Shown here: positions 25,826 to 35,954 of the stretch, piece after piece
Layout: the number at the start of each line of letters is the position of its first letter
Position numbering within the stretch: position 1 is the first letter of the stretch
DNA from: Siphonodentalium dalli
Lineage: Eukaryota; Mollusca; Scaphopoda; Gadilida; Siphonodentaliidae
DNA: 64,000 nt
Assembly (NCBI GenBank): GCA_032622095.1
Contig: CP136066.1
Span: forward strand, 45,467,911-45,531,910
Direction of reading: 5' to 3'
Notes under the pieces: model-generated
The model's database searches: none
Seen by the model: only the letters and a program-made list of their open reading frames with translations
What the model was told of the DNA's origin: nothing
Position numbers and translations under genes: made by a program

Positions 25826-26195
25826 TACAAAGCCCGTGGTTTTTTCAAAACCACGCGTGGCCAACATTTTAACACGGAAAAAACACGGTAAAATCGCGCG
25901 TGGTCTTAGCGTGGTCAACTTCAGAAAAATGACCAGCGTGTTCAAAAACAGTCTGAACACGGCGTGTACATGCCGTGGTCATCCGAGTTCACGCCGTGGT
26001 CATCCGTGTTGAAGTCGTGTTCTTAGCGTGATCAATTTCGGCAAAATGGCCAGCGTGTTCAAAAACGGTCTGAACACGGCGTGTACATGCCGTGGTCATC
26101 TGAGTGCACGCCGTGGTCATCCGTGTTGAAGTCGTGTTCATGCCGTGTTAATAGCGTGGTCAGCCGTGTTTACGGCGTGGTCTGCATCCCAGTCA
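25826..26195 (+). repeat. CGTGGTCA/CGTGTTCA tandem-word element, copy 1
   Basis: It starts ATACAGTACAAAGCCCGTGG and contains two ~117-bp units (AGCGTGTTCAAAAAC at about 25935 and 26052) made of alternating CGTGGTCATCCGTGTT-type words. A related element, in the opposite orientation, lies at 42640-42990. No ORF of interest was found. Confidence 0.65.
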
Positions 26196-28610
26196 GGGAC
26201 AGTGCGGGAGGTGTGAATAATCCGCGACATAAAGAGTTGCCGCAGTATTACTTCAATGAATGATGCTTTAATCTCAGCCATTTTTACATGGAACATGAGC
26301 GATGGTTAACTATTTACACTATTTACACATACTTGCGGTAGGATGTTTTCGGGTATATTTGGCCCGGATTGATTTCGTCAATGAATAAAGAATTGTCAGA
26401 TAAAATCTTTTATAATAAAAAACAATTTCATATATTGAATTATATATATATATGCATATTTGTTAATCCGTGTCAATGGCCTTTATATCCGTGTCATGTT
26501 TTGTTGTCGCATTTTATTTTAGTTGGCATTAATATTTTCTTGTGTTTCCCGGCCATAGCTAACAGACAGACAAACAAACAAACAAACAAACAAACAAACA
26601 GAAGTCCCAAACTATATATTAGATCATTTGTGGGTACCCTTTTCAAGGTGAAGGTCACCTCGGGCGGAAAAACTGACCCGATGAAAATCTTCCCCATTCC
26701 CAGGAACCCCTAAGTACGAACACAGACTTAATAATCACACAACACGCTCATGTCTGTACACAGGCACAACACGCTCATGTCTGGACACATACACGCTCTT
26801 TATCAACGACACTGCGGATACGAACGCTCTTTAACTATCACGCGATTAACCCATGAATTCCCATTGCGGTGGCGGGGGGTTGGAGAATGAGTGCTCTGAC
26901 GTTCTCAGAAGCGGTCCGATGACCATTCCCGCGGTTTTTACCCTCAGATAGCAAGTTTGGGCTAAATCCGCCCGGCAGTTTTCCCGGCCATAGCTAACAG
27001 ACAAACAACAAACAAACAAACAAACAGAAGTCCCAAAATATAAAGTAGATTAAATGCAGTTATTCTCGAATGTGAAACCGGTTTCGTTAGTTTACCGTAG
27101 ACAGTTGCGTCCCGAATTGAGAAGTAAATAATTACAATTGAGCATAGATTAGACGGTACTTTTGATTTGTTTGAGATTTTCGGCGATGCTACATTTCCCC
27201 AGTTGGCATTGCACCTGAATACTGACTTATGAGGTTATACGCAACAGAACAAGTCCATAATATAAGTTAGCCTGTGCCAGCGCTAACAAGATATCATATT
27301 TGTAGTTTGAGATCGGTTATCATTGCTTTAACAGCGATCTAGAACAGTCTTAACCATGCTAAATGAACAATAACTCTTAAAATGACTTAAATGTTCTCCA
27401 GTTTCGTCAAAAGTCACAATATTGAAAATAAAATAAAAGTTACCTAATTATGAATTTTATCAAGAATATACTAAAAGTATAGTATAATGATAATATGAAT
27501 GTGATATTACCCACAAAACACTTTGTGTGAACCGAGAATTTAATTCAACGCAGAAGTCTTGTTAAAGTAAACTTATCGGGGACTCCTCTGTGTTGAGTGC
27601 TTTGCGTATAGCACACTTTACTCACTCTACTGTATCATAATATGGATTTTTGTTTATTAACAAACCGTGCGGTCTTGACAATAACATGCTATTTATGATT
27701 TTACACAATATGTCTATAAATTTATATTCTTTCTGTTTCTGGCGGTCTTAACCGATGCCACATTTTAAAAAGCAACACCCATCGCGATGACAATACTTAT
27801 ATTTAAGTGTCAATCGTATATACCACACTATAACAGGTTGCTGAACGTTCTAGCATTCCATGAAGCAACCAAGAGTTGAGGTCGGTACAACCAATCTAGA
27901 TCTATATTAAGTTCATTCGTTGTGTGTTCTTAGTGTTTCAGCCATGTGTATTGACTACTATGCAAACTGAATCTATAGAAGGTGTTAAAGATAACGTACC
28001 GTTTGATGCGTTTCATTTCAGACTGAAGTGGCACCACGCCATTAAAAACCAATATCGATAAATATTTAATGCATGCACTGATCGAGACAAAAGGACGATC
28101 GGTTCTTAATTTCACGCTTGGAGTTCAGCCAGTGTTTTGTTGTCGCATATGACGTCGGTGATAGCCTATATTTTTGTAGTTCATCAATAGATGGATGGAT
28201 CGATAAATGCCACTCAAAAAGACGACAATTTCCCCGTCAATTAAATAGACCCGATATATAAACCAGCAATTAACACGTTCTTCAAGTAACCTTCAAGTAA
28301 TGATTAGTGTCGATTAGTGAAATACCATTGTCTTTTAACATCTATCGGATTCGTTTTACCGTGAAAGAACTATAGTTTGAAAGGGAATAAAGGTAATCGA
28401 AATGATGATTCGGGATCGTTTTGCAGAAAACTATTGTTTTCGGTATGTTGTGGTTCTATCTTACCACACAACAAAAAAAAACTCCTGGCATGTGGTAGAG
28501 AACTAAGAGAAGTTATATTGAGCACTACAGCTACCCGGATATCGAATTAGTTCATCGCAAAAACAGTTGTATGAGGGTTATTTATTGCAAGCAGATACTG
28601 TCTATACGGT
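26196..28610. other. Intronic AT-rich sequence; two CAAA microsatellites
   Basis: (CAAA)n tracts at 26570-26600 and 27000-27027 are each embedded in CCCGGCCATAGCTAACAGAC ... AGAAGTCCCAAA, so they are copies of one small repeat about 430 bp apart. An inverted copy of the 14310 repeat lies at 27165-27265. No gene was seen. Confidence 0.5.
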
Positions 28611-28616
28611 TTAAAT

Positions 28617-29000
28617 ATGATAAGGTGTCGGCTTCGAACATATATTACATCCATATTGTTCCATGTGGCAAGAAGACTTATATACAAAGAATGATTCAGA
28701 CATTGTCAATATTGAAATAGAACAAGATGGTACTAAAACATGATATCCACATGCGTTATTGACCACTATGGTTTCGGTCCCCAATGTGCATGAAAGCAGA
28801 TGGAACATGTCAGTTCTTAAACACCTCGCTTTCGCGTACTTCGGAGAATAAATAACTGTGGTTTACGGTCTTATTGTTCGAGATATCGCTTCGGTGTTGC
28901 GATCATCTTGTAGAGAATTTAATTCCGGTTCCAACAGTACCCCAACGGACGTTTCGTACCACAACGGTACTTAGGACAGATTGGAACTCAGATCGCGACT
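28617..29000 (-). repeat. Dispersed repeat, inverted copy of 61920-62310
   Basis: Matching landmarks include GAGAATTTAATTCCG(G/C)TTCCAAC, GATATCGCTTCGGTGTTGCGA, TCGCGTACTTCGGA and CATGGAACAA(T)... with (TATT)(GTGG) differences. Identity is moderate. No coding motif was seen in either copy. Confidence 0.6.
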
Positions 29001-29003
29001 GTC

Positions 29004-29213
29004 TTGACAAAACGTCATCCGTTATTCATGTTTATTTTAAAGATGATAAAGCTGCAGACGTACACATGTGATGAATGCAACATGGTGTATAAATCGCAAG
29101 CATCTGGGACAACGACCCTTCTATGGAATCATCTGTCCAAGAAGCATCCAGCACTACATAAACAGGCTACACTGCGACTGTTGTTGCATCTTCAAGTTTA
29201 TAATAACGGGTGA
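29004..29213 (+). pseudogene. BED-type zinc finger fragment (hAT transposase relic)
   Basis: The reading frame contains TCDECNMVYKSQ, then TTLLWNHLSKKHPALH. This is the C-x2-C ... H-x4-H layout and the conserved VYK...L..HL..KHP residues of a BED finger, the N-terminal DNA-binding module of many hAT transposases. Upstream, another frame gives SSVIHVYFKDDKA, matching the start of BED domains, so a 1-nt frameshift splits the finger. No transposase core follows. About 280 bp downstream lies a GATTCGATTCGATATTCG-rich stretch ending GCAGGACCCTAG, which resembles a hAT subterminal region and terminus. Confidence 0.6.
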
Positions 29214-29484
29214 TTCCGAATGTTGATTTGCAATTTTGCATGCACGTGCAATCTGTACAAATTTTGCGTGATTTTAGTTCCAATAATCCGTTTATTGATG
29301 ATATTTTAATCGCCGTGACGGTCGCATGGACGTTTTAATCAATTATCAATTGAAGTTAATAGTATTTTAAATGACGGTTCATCGCCACATGAGTTATGCT
29401 GGAACTTAGTGCATGTAGTTCATGGAACATTTCGTCTAATTGTTGACAAAACATGCCCAATTGAGAATGCAACATACAGATATG

Positions 29485-29571
29485 ATTCGATTCGATATTC
29501 GATTCGATTTCCAGAATTCGATTCGATATTCGATTCGATCAAAATCTACAATTCGCAGGACCCTAGAGTAA
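29485..29571. repeat. ATTCGATTCGAT-rich stretch, candidate hAT terminus
   Basis: Repeated GATTCGAT/ATATTCGATTC words end in AATTCGCAGGACCCTAG. The inverse, CTAGGGTCCTGC..., is similar in style to hAT termini. The matching left end was not found. Confidence 0.35.
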
Positions 29572-30235
29572 CATTTTCTAATTTAACCTCGTGGGTTATG
29601 TCGCTATGTTATAACGTCGAGATATAGTGTCCACGGGGCCATGGGTCCTCCCGGGCGGTCCCGGGCGGTCTCAGTGTTCTTTTTGTTTATATACCATTTT
29701 ATCGGATTTTGAGGGGTTAATAACACCGGCCGGAGTCGAGGGAGCGAGTTACATTTTCTAGGTTGACCTCGTGGGGTATGTCGCTATGTTATAACGTCAA
29801 AGATATAGTGTCCACGGGCCCATGGGGCCTCCCGGGCGGTCCCGGGCGGTCGCAGGGTTCCTTTTGTTTATACACTATTTTACCGGAATTTGAGGGGTTA
29901 ATAACATCGGCCGTAGACGCGTCAGCGAGTCAATATATGGAATTAACACTCAGGTGTATTGCACTTCCGAGAATCACCAAAATAATCTGTCTGAAAACAC
30001 ACGAAGACAGTTTTCAAGACACCAGTACTCACCCAGGCTCTTTTAGCCAATATCGGCATTTGTGGGGTTAATATGACCGTCCGGAGACGAGCGAGCGAGT
30101 ACATTTTTCTATGTTGCCCTCAGGTGGCATGACGCTGCGTTATAACGTCGAGATATTGTCTCCACGTGCACGTGGGGCAACCCGGGCGGTCCCGGGCGGT
30201 CCCGGGCGGTCCCGGGCGGTCCCGGGCGGTAATTA
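29571..30235 (-). repeat. GC-rich 180-bp satellite with CCCGGGCGGT decamers
   Basis: Four units of about 180 bp are present (ACATTTTCTA at 29571 and 29751; ACATTTTTCT at 30101). Each carries TGTCCACGGG, a CCCGGGCGGT block and GGGGTTAATAACA(C/T)CGGCCG. The decamer CCCGGGCGGT is present twice in the first two units and five times perfectly in the last (30181-30230). Read on the minus strand, it follows the layout of the satellite at 5.5-12.5 kb. Confidence 0.75.
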
Positions 30236-30245
30236 GTCACACCGC

Positions 30246-31088
30246 TGAACAGGTCTAGAGTCATTACATGATTTGTTCACAACATAGACTCCACGTCCTA
30301 CGCACACACATGCGTGATGCATTGGACCTCGGAGAGACAATTTCACACGGAGTTTACGGATATGGGACATCGGTTACAGAGTACAGTTTCGAATCGCGGG
30401 ATAAGGACGATTGCGTCCCGGACATCTGCCCCTCAAAGATTGCCCAAGATTTTTGTTTAGATCAGATTAGATACTTTATTCGCAAAAACATTTACATTAC
30501 AACATGCAGTGAGAACAAGTGGAGATTTGTTTTGTACAGGGGCAGTATGGCCAGGATTGGTCGTCTTCCTACTGCCCTTTTTTAAATTACCGTTATAGTT
30601 GTATTGATGGACATAACTTTCAAAACAGTAAATTTTAGTTTCTTTTTTGAATTTACCAGGACTATTTCAGTTGCATTGGTGAAAAATCATTTTCAAAATT
30701 TTATTTAAATTTAAAAAACTAAATTTTGCAATACCACACTAAGCAGCACTAAGCCCCAAAAACGAACGGTATCTACACTATTTGTCTAACTGTACTTAAT
30801 TTAGCTGACCTCTTTGACTTCGATGGTGTCTGCATGGTGTTATATCATAATGCTCTGAAGAAGCCAATGTGTTTTCAAAACACTGGTGTTTCATAATCAG
30901 CTGACCAACTAATCACTGGCCACTGTGTTTTAAAAGTTGAAAATTGAATTGACCCATACGTTAATTAATTTCAATAAAGTATATAATGATAAATATTATT
31001 GTAAAACTTATGGGAGGGCACTTCACATGAGGTCGAATGTACACACGCATGTTATGGTCATCAATAACAGTAAATACCCTAAAGGTCC
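30246..31088 (+). repeat. 1.4-kb dispersed repeat family, copy 1 (3' part)
   Basis: It shares CATAGACTCCACGTCCTACGC, GGAGAGACAATTTCACAC, TATGGCCAGGATTGGTCGTC and ATGGGAGGGCACTT(C/G)ACATG with copies near 36.2-37.4 kb and 40.7-41.5 kb, all in the same orientation. The short frame reading VLYRGSMARIGRLPT is retained in copies, but no protein family is recognisable. Confidence 0.65.
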
Positions 31089-31278
31089 CGTCAAGATATT
31101 TTCGATCTAACAACAGGAAGATGTAAATCTATAAGATTCAATAAATATATATAGTCATATGTTCCTGTCAAAATATTCGATTTATTTAGTATTGTAATAC
31201 GACCCTGCCTAACTATGCTTAAAAGCCATGTCCTGATTGGCCAGTGGCCCGAGTTACCATGGCTATCTCGTTCCAGTT

Positions 31279-31313
31279 TTGTGGTACAATTCTACTTTTT
31301 CCAATTGTACCAC
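31279..31313. repeat. Short hairpin GTGGTACAATT/AATTGTACCAC
   Basis: An 11-bp inverted pair lies around a T/A-rich loop. The same GTGGTACAA...TTGTACCAC ends occur in the palindrome at 35847-35925. Confidence 0.4.
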
Positions 31314-31786
31314 GAAAAAAATCGGTTTATTCAGATCGCCGCACGCGACTTTTCCCGTCTTTTCTAACTCCGCGCAAACTAAACGGGGCATCAACGGAGT
31401 ACACCCGCACCCGTAACCCTTTTAATTATTTTGCTACATCTTGACAATCTTGCGAATTTTCTAGCGATTTTTCGCTTGAAACCAGTTTGGTTGCCAATGA
31501 ATATGGTCCAAATGATGTTATTATATACTGATATATGTTACGACCAAAGAAAGTTACTTAATAAGTATATTAAATGACAAAATATATCCATGGGGCCGGG
31601 CTGTGCATTCGTCAATTCGAATCTCGATCATATTCGATATTTCGGAATCAAGTTGAAAATGAAAGCGCTTGTTCACCAGTACAGAAGGGGAATAAGATTA
31701 GTTTAGTAAACTAGATCATTTAGATCGCTTTGTGTAAGGAAAATGGTCCATAGTCGATGATAATATTCATGTTGTCCCAACAACGT

Positions 31787-32671
31787 TCAACACAGAAATG
31801 ACAGCAGAGAAAGGATTTGCGTGCCCGCCCGCAGGGCGGCATGAGGACGGTGTGGGCTCACCCGGAGGTCGCCCTTACGCCCTGTCTTGAATTTTCTTGG
31901 ATATGTAGGTAATATGTCTAGGTCGTGGCTCAGGAGGATCAGGTGAAGTGGGGTTCTAGCTGTTAAGAGATTTTCTTTTTCTTTTTCTTTTTCTTTTGCT
32001 TTTTTCTTTTTGGATTCCTTTCGTTTCGTTTTTGGTGGTGATGACTCACAGGATGATGATGATGATTCTGATTCTGATGGTGGTAGATTTGCGAAAATTT
32101 CTTCAATTGTGCTATTAAAACGCCTTATAGGCTCGTCTTCGTCTTCCCAGTCTGGGTCGCTATCTCTCAGGGATCCGGCGGCTTCTGCTTTTGGTGAGTG
32201 TGAAGTCTCCGGCTCGGGGTATTCCGGAGTCTTCGGGACGAAGTCAGAGGGGTCCTCGTCTTCGTTCGTAATAACCTCGTCTGGCCGTGATGGTGGTGGT
32301 GATGGTGATTCCATCTCCTGGACGACAGACTGGGACGGGTTCTCAGCTGGATGGGCGAGGTCGACTGGTGAAGTTCCGGTCGATTTCTTCGCTTTCCATG
32401 CAGCGAGTCTTTCGGCATCTCTCTTTTTCATCGATGGTGTTTTCTTTTTCTTCTTTCTCATCTTCTGTCGAGGCTTCCGAGCTGATTCGGTAATATCCGA
32501 GCCCTTCCCGGTAGGGAGCCCTGAAAAGAGCTTTGCCGGGCCGGACTGGAAGTCCAGAATCAGCTGGTATCCGCCTTTGTGAGCGTGGAATGACCAGCTC
32601 AAGCAAGGCGTGACATGCAGGGCTTCCAGCATGCTGGTGACACTAATTGGGATTAGCGGTGGCGAGTTCAT
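31787..32671 (-). CDS. Unrecognised lysine-tailed ORF B (294 residues), paralogue of ORF A
   Basis: The function is not recognised. The N-terminus has a short helical stretch followed by a hydrophobic SWSFHAHKGGYQLILDFQSG segment. A basic patch (RKPRQKMRKKKKK) and KKRDAERLAAWKAKK follow, then a Pro/Ser/acidic middle containing FVPKTPEYPEPETS, and a Lys/Glu-rich tail (residues ~215-240). The layout matches ORF A at 32882-33739, so the two are tandem paralogues. The GC content is well above that of the flanks. Each ORF lies next to a GAAATGACAGC word (31794, 32733, 33826). It sits in an intron on the opposite strand and is probably a mobile-element or multicopy gene protein rather than a host gene. 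The last ~50 residues, after the Lys tail, look like readthrough in a shifted frame. Confidence 0.5.
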   Translation of the reverse strand: MNSPPLIPISVTSMLEALHVTPCLSWSFHAHKGGYQLILDFQSGPAKLFSGLPTGKGSDITESARKPRQKMRKKKKKTPSMKKRDAERLAAWKAKKSTGTSPVDLAHPAENPSQSVVQEMESPSPPPSRPDEVITNEDEDPSDFVPKTPEYPEPETSHSPKAEAAGSLRDSDPDWEDEDEPIRRFNSTIEEIFANLPPSESESSSSSCESSPPKTKRKESKKKKAKEKEKEKENLLTARTPLHLILLSHDLDILPTYPRKFKTGRKGDLRVSPHRPHAALRAGTQILSLLSFLC

Positions 32672-32785
32672 CCTGAGAGGTGGCGATCCAAGCTCTCTGG
32701 AGGTCCGACTGCGAATTGATGACGATGATGATGAGAAATGACAGCTGGTGGGAATGTGATTTGGGGGGGCTAACCCCGAGATTCT

Positions 32786-32807
32786 CGAAAGGGTCGAATG
32801 ACCCTTT
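32786..32807 (-). promoter_or_regulatory. Perfect 9-bp stem-loop downstream of ORF A
   Basis: GAAAGGGTC and GACCCTTTC flank a 4-nt loop. On the minus strand this lies about 75 nt after the ORF A stop and just past an ATAAATAAAG polyadenylation-type word. The geometry recalls the histone-type 3' stem-loop, but the sequence is different. A role in 3' end formation is only an inference. Confidence 0.35.
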
Positions 32808-32881
32808 CCTTAACCCCTCATTTTTATGCCTTTATTTATAATGAATCAAAACAAAAAAGTGAGCATTTTTATGATAGATGG

Positions 32882-33739
32882 TTATTTTTTCTTCTTTCTT
32901 TTCTTTTTTGGGTTGGCTTTTTCTGTTGAAGATTGTGGAGATGGTGTAGGTGAAGGATGTCTCTGTTGATATTGCTGAATGATTTGTTGGACTTTCTGTT
33001 CTTGCTTTTTCCGGTATCTTCTAGATTCAGCGATGGTGTCTTCTACAGACAGAGTGGTGTCTGTGCTGATGTTGTTGTTGTTGGTGCTGGTGGAGCTGGG
33101 GGACACCGGGATGTGTTGGTAATCCGGTGTCCGAGGTGTATAACTGTCCAGTTCCACGTCGAAGCTGGCGGTAGGAACATCTGGGGTGGTATCCACGTCC
33201 CTGTCTCCGCTAGCCTCGACGACGACAGCAGGGACCCCCGGAAGATCAACGGAGTCCCTGCTAGCTGGTGCAATGTCGCCTGTCTCCATGCAGGTCGGGT
33301 CGTCTGGGCGTCTCTCAGACAACTCCGACCTGCCGGCTGTGACATTGGACGTCGGCTGAACCACAAGGGGAGGGGTGACTGGCAGATCAACAGTCACCCC
33401 CTCTTCTTCCATTTGGCTCGTCTGGCGGCGTCCCTTCTTTTTCTCGCAGGCGTCTTTTTCTTGGGCGGCCCCTTCTTCTTCCCACTCAGGTGACAGGAGG
33501 CAGTCCTGGAGTTGGTGTCCCGGGTCTGATTTCTGGATGCCAGCATCTTCGGTCCGGAACTCCAGGCAAAGGGTCAGGTATCCTCTGCTAGACTGGAGAC
33601 TCCAGTTAGCAACATCCAATACCCGACACCTTTGCACTGCGGCCAACACGGCTTCTGGGATTAAATCCATAAGCCTAATCCAAAACCGTCTCACTGGCGT
33701 TAAGCACGGGGGCAGCTGCACCCAGAGGCGCGACCACAC
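32882..33739 (-). CDS. Unrecognised lysine-tailed ORF A (285 residues)
   Basis: The function is not recognised. The order of regions is a helical LIPEAVLAAVQRCRVLDVAN segment, a WSLQSSRGYLTLCLEF strand-like segment, a basic GRRQTSQMEEE region (residues ~105-115), a long Thr/Pro/acidic disordered middle with SYTPRTPDYQHIP, a predicted coiled stretch (RRYRKKQEQKVQQIIQQYQQ), and a terminal NPKKKRKKKK that looks like a nuclear-localisation or nucleic-acid-binding tail. ORF B shares this plan. About 75 nt past the stop, the minus strand carries a 9-bp stem-loop, with an AATAAA between stop and stem. Together these suggest a transcribed unit. It could be an ORF1-type protein of an unclassified retroelement, but no reverse transcriptase is adjacent. 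Confidence 0.5.
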   Translation of the reverse strand: MWSRLWVQLPPCLTPVRRFWIRLMDLIPEAVLAAVQRCRVLDVANWSLQSSRGYLTLCLEFRTEDAGIQKSDPGHQLQDCLLSPEWEEEGAAQEKDACEKKKGRRQTSQMEEEGVTVDLPVTPPLVVQPTSNVTAGRSELSERRPDDPTCMETGDIAPASRDSVDLPGVPAVVVEASGDRDVDTTPDVPTASFDVELDSYTPRTPDYQHIPVSPSSTSTNNNNISTDTTLSVEDTIAESRRYRKKQEQKVQQIIQQYQQRHPSPTPSPQSSTEKANPKKKRKKKK

Positions 33740-34431
33740 GACTCACCCGTGCTCAACGCTCCGACAGAAGAGGAACTAATAAGGATCGAAGCAATCACGA
33801 CCGTTTCGCTCCACTCTCGTGCCAGAGAGAAATGACAGCAATGTACAATGTACAATTTAAATGAAAGGCACGGGCGCCGCTGAAAACACATCGTGTTTTA
33901 GCCAATCACAACGATTATTTACGCAAACAAATTACTAGAGTACTCCATGCAAAGAATCGAGTACGCCCAATACGAATTACACCACGAAATGTTTTCTCAC
34001 CTGAGACCGAAAAAGCGCATTATTTCGTTGACTATTCAGTCGAATTGTGACCATAAACTTTCAGTCGTATTACAAAAGAAATAAATACACGGTGTATCGG
34101 TGTGTATGGTCAAGTTGTACCTAGGGCTGCACGGTAATGAAAAAAAAAACATATCGAATAACTAATTTTTTAACTAACCGAATAACTAACTAAATACCGA
34201 ATAAGTCATCCAAGTCAGAATATATGAGCATTTTATCAATATAGAGTTACCCTTCGTAGCTTCCCGAATGGTTTGATTGTTTATTGCAAAGTCGTCAATT
34301 AAGGCGAAACATGCTATAACATATATACAATATTTACAATAGGTCACAAAACAAAACAAAAAAACAATTGTTACACAATCATACATATATTAATATAGAA
34401 TATGATAAATGTATCGATATATCATAATATG

Positions 34432-34610
34432 TATTATAATATCTTATATATATAATCATTATCATCATATTTTGACTGCAATAATTAAATTTCAATTTAT
34501 ATGTATTATAATATCTTATATATATAATTATATTATAATTTAAGTCTTTATAATATCATTATCATCATATTTTGACTGCAATAATTATTCGCTACTATAA
34601 ATAATGTACC
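34432..34610. repeat. AT-rich tandem duplication inside the hAT element
   Basis: ATGTATTATAATATCTTATA followed by ATCATTATCATCATATTTTG and ACTGCAATAATTA occurs twice, near 34430 and 34500, the second time with an extra insertion. Confidence 0.6.
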
Positions 34611-34642
34611 TAATCACAAGTTTTTAAATTTGGAATAATCGT

Positions 34643-34879
34643 TCAGTCATATTTTAATTTTCTTGATGCCAATTTGATAAAAATACTAACTTTTTTCAGT
34701 AGTAGTTGATTTTCCAAAGATAACAGTCTTTCGAATTTTTCTTTCGTAGGATTCTCCCAGTAATATTTCGGGATATAGTCTGATCGAATTGCCTGTAGTT
34801 CTTTGCAAATAATAATAAAGTGGTATTCATCACCCGTGCCATCACCGCAAATATCACAGGTTTTGTCACAATTATCCAC
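34643..34879 (-). pseudogene. LINE reverse-transcriptase C-terminal relic
   Basis: The 78 residues contain CDICGDGTGDEYHFIIIC followed by YIPKYYWENPTKEKF and a Lys/Leu-rich end. This is the C-terminal Cys-x2-Cys ... DEYH ... Cys knuckle plus tail of CR1/Jockey-group LINE polymerases. The LINE at 52 kb has CPMCKKRKLGDEFHYLMEC in the same place. Only the 3' end of the element remains, as expected from 5' truncation during target-primed reverse transcription. It is carried inside the hAT element. Confidence 0.7.
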
Positions 34880-34899
34880 AGATTTAGATTTTCATCTTG

Positions 34900-35800
34900 T
34901 ATATTCGACAGGCAGTTTTAGATTTGCGGTTCTAAATTTTAGCAAAATGTTTGCTAAGTGAGCCGGTAAAAAATTCAGATAGCGGCCCATGCCCGGTCTC
35001 GTTTTAATACTCATATAAAAACATAGTTTCGTATTTTGAAAGCATTAACAACGCATATTAATATTTACTGTGTACTTTTATTTAATTAACATGGACATCA
35101 ACTTCATAATTATATAACAACATCACACCAACAAGAATACATTTCACTTTAACCCGAAATGCGTCCACACCAATGACTTAGTGTTAACTTTTTCAAAAAT
35201 ATCCATTTTCAATTGAGTTACGGGACAGCCTTCAGGTGGATATATACCAATGTTAAATATGTTTTCACAAGGTATTATAGAGAACCCATTAGCTGTACTC
35301 AATTTTGTTTCACTGTCACGCCCATTTAGTGCCATCATTCTCAAAGTCGCCATTGTATTGTGTTGATTTAAGCTTTACTGCGGCGTGTGACGCTTATATG
35401 CACATGAGGTGCGACGTATGTAATTTCAAACCAGTCACAGTCAGTTAACACCAGCCTTTGAATGCAGACTAAGGGCGCCCTTTGTTTTATTCCCGGGATC
35501 ATACGCAATAGAGACGCCGCTACTGACTGTCACAAGCTGTGAATGAAACCCCATACCATCTTCCATTAATTATATACACAAATGCGAATTTCAATATTCC
35601 ACTATATAGCTCTACACGGTTCATATCTCATAACATTTTATTTCCCTTTGCGAGTTTCGTTACAAGCCACATTGATTTCCAATGGTATATACGACAATTT
35701 AACTTTAAAAAAATCTTTATTCGATACCTTGAAATGGAAACCGACGTACTCGGTATATCGAATAGTCAAAAAATCTATTCGGTTTCTCTCGGTATTCAAA
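34900..35800. other. Interior of the hAT element, no gene seen
   Basis: AT-rich sequence. A 69-codon minus-strand frame at 35144-35353 has no recognisable motif. Confidence 0.4.
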
Positions 35801-35954
35801 TTGATATCGAATAAACGGTATATTATCGAAATACCGTGCAGCCCTAGTTGTACCACAAAAAACTGATTGTAGGACTCCGCTACGCGTCGTCCTACAATCA
35901 GTTTTGTGTGGTACAACTTGACCATACACACCTCTACACCGTGTATTTATTTCT

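Larger units (their letters stand above)
34122..35846. mobile_element. Non-autonomous hAT element, 1725 bp, with 8-bp TSD
   Basis: Perfect 15-bp terminal inverted repeats (TAGGGCTGCACGGTA and its inverse) are flanked on both sides by GTTGTACC (34114-34121 and 35847-35854). An 8-bp duplication and TAGGG(C/T)TG-type ends are diagnostic of the hAT superfamily. The subterminal regions repeat ACCGAATA/CGAATA words. No transposase is encoded. The interior contains a LINE 3' relic (34643-34879) and a ~110-bp tandem duplication (34432-34610). Confidence 0.85.

Noticed and set aside
32010-32582. 190-codon plus-strand frame opposite ORF B
   Set aside because: Ser/Gly/Phe-rich antisense shadow of the acidic and lysine-rich coding strand. 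The minus-strand frame has the paralogue and the conserved layout.
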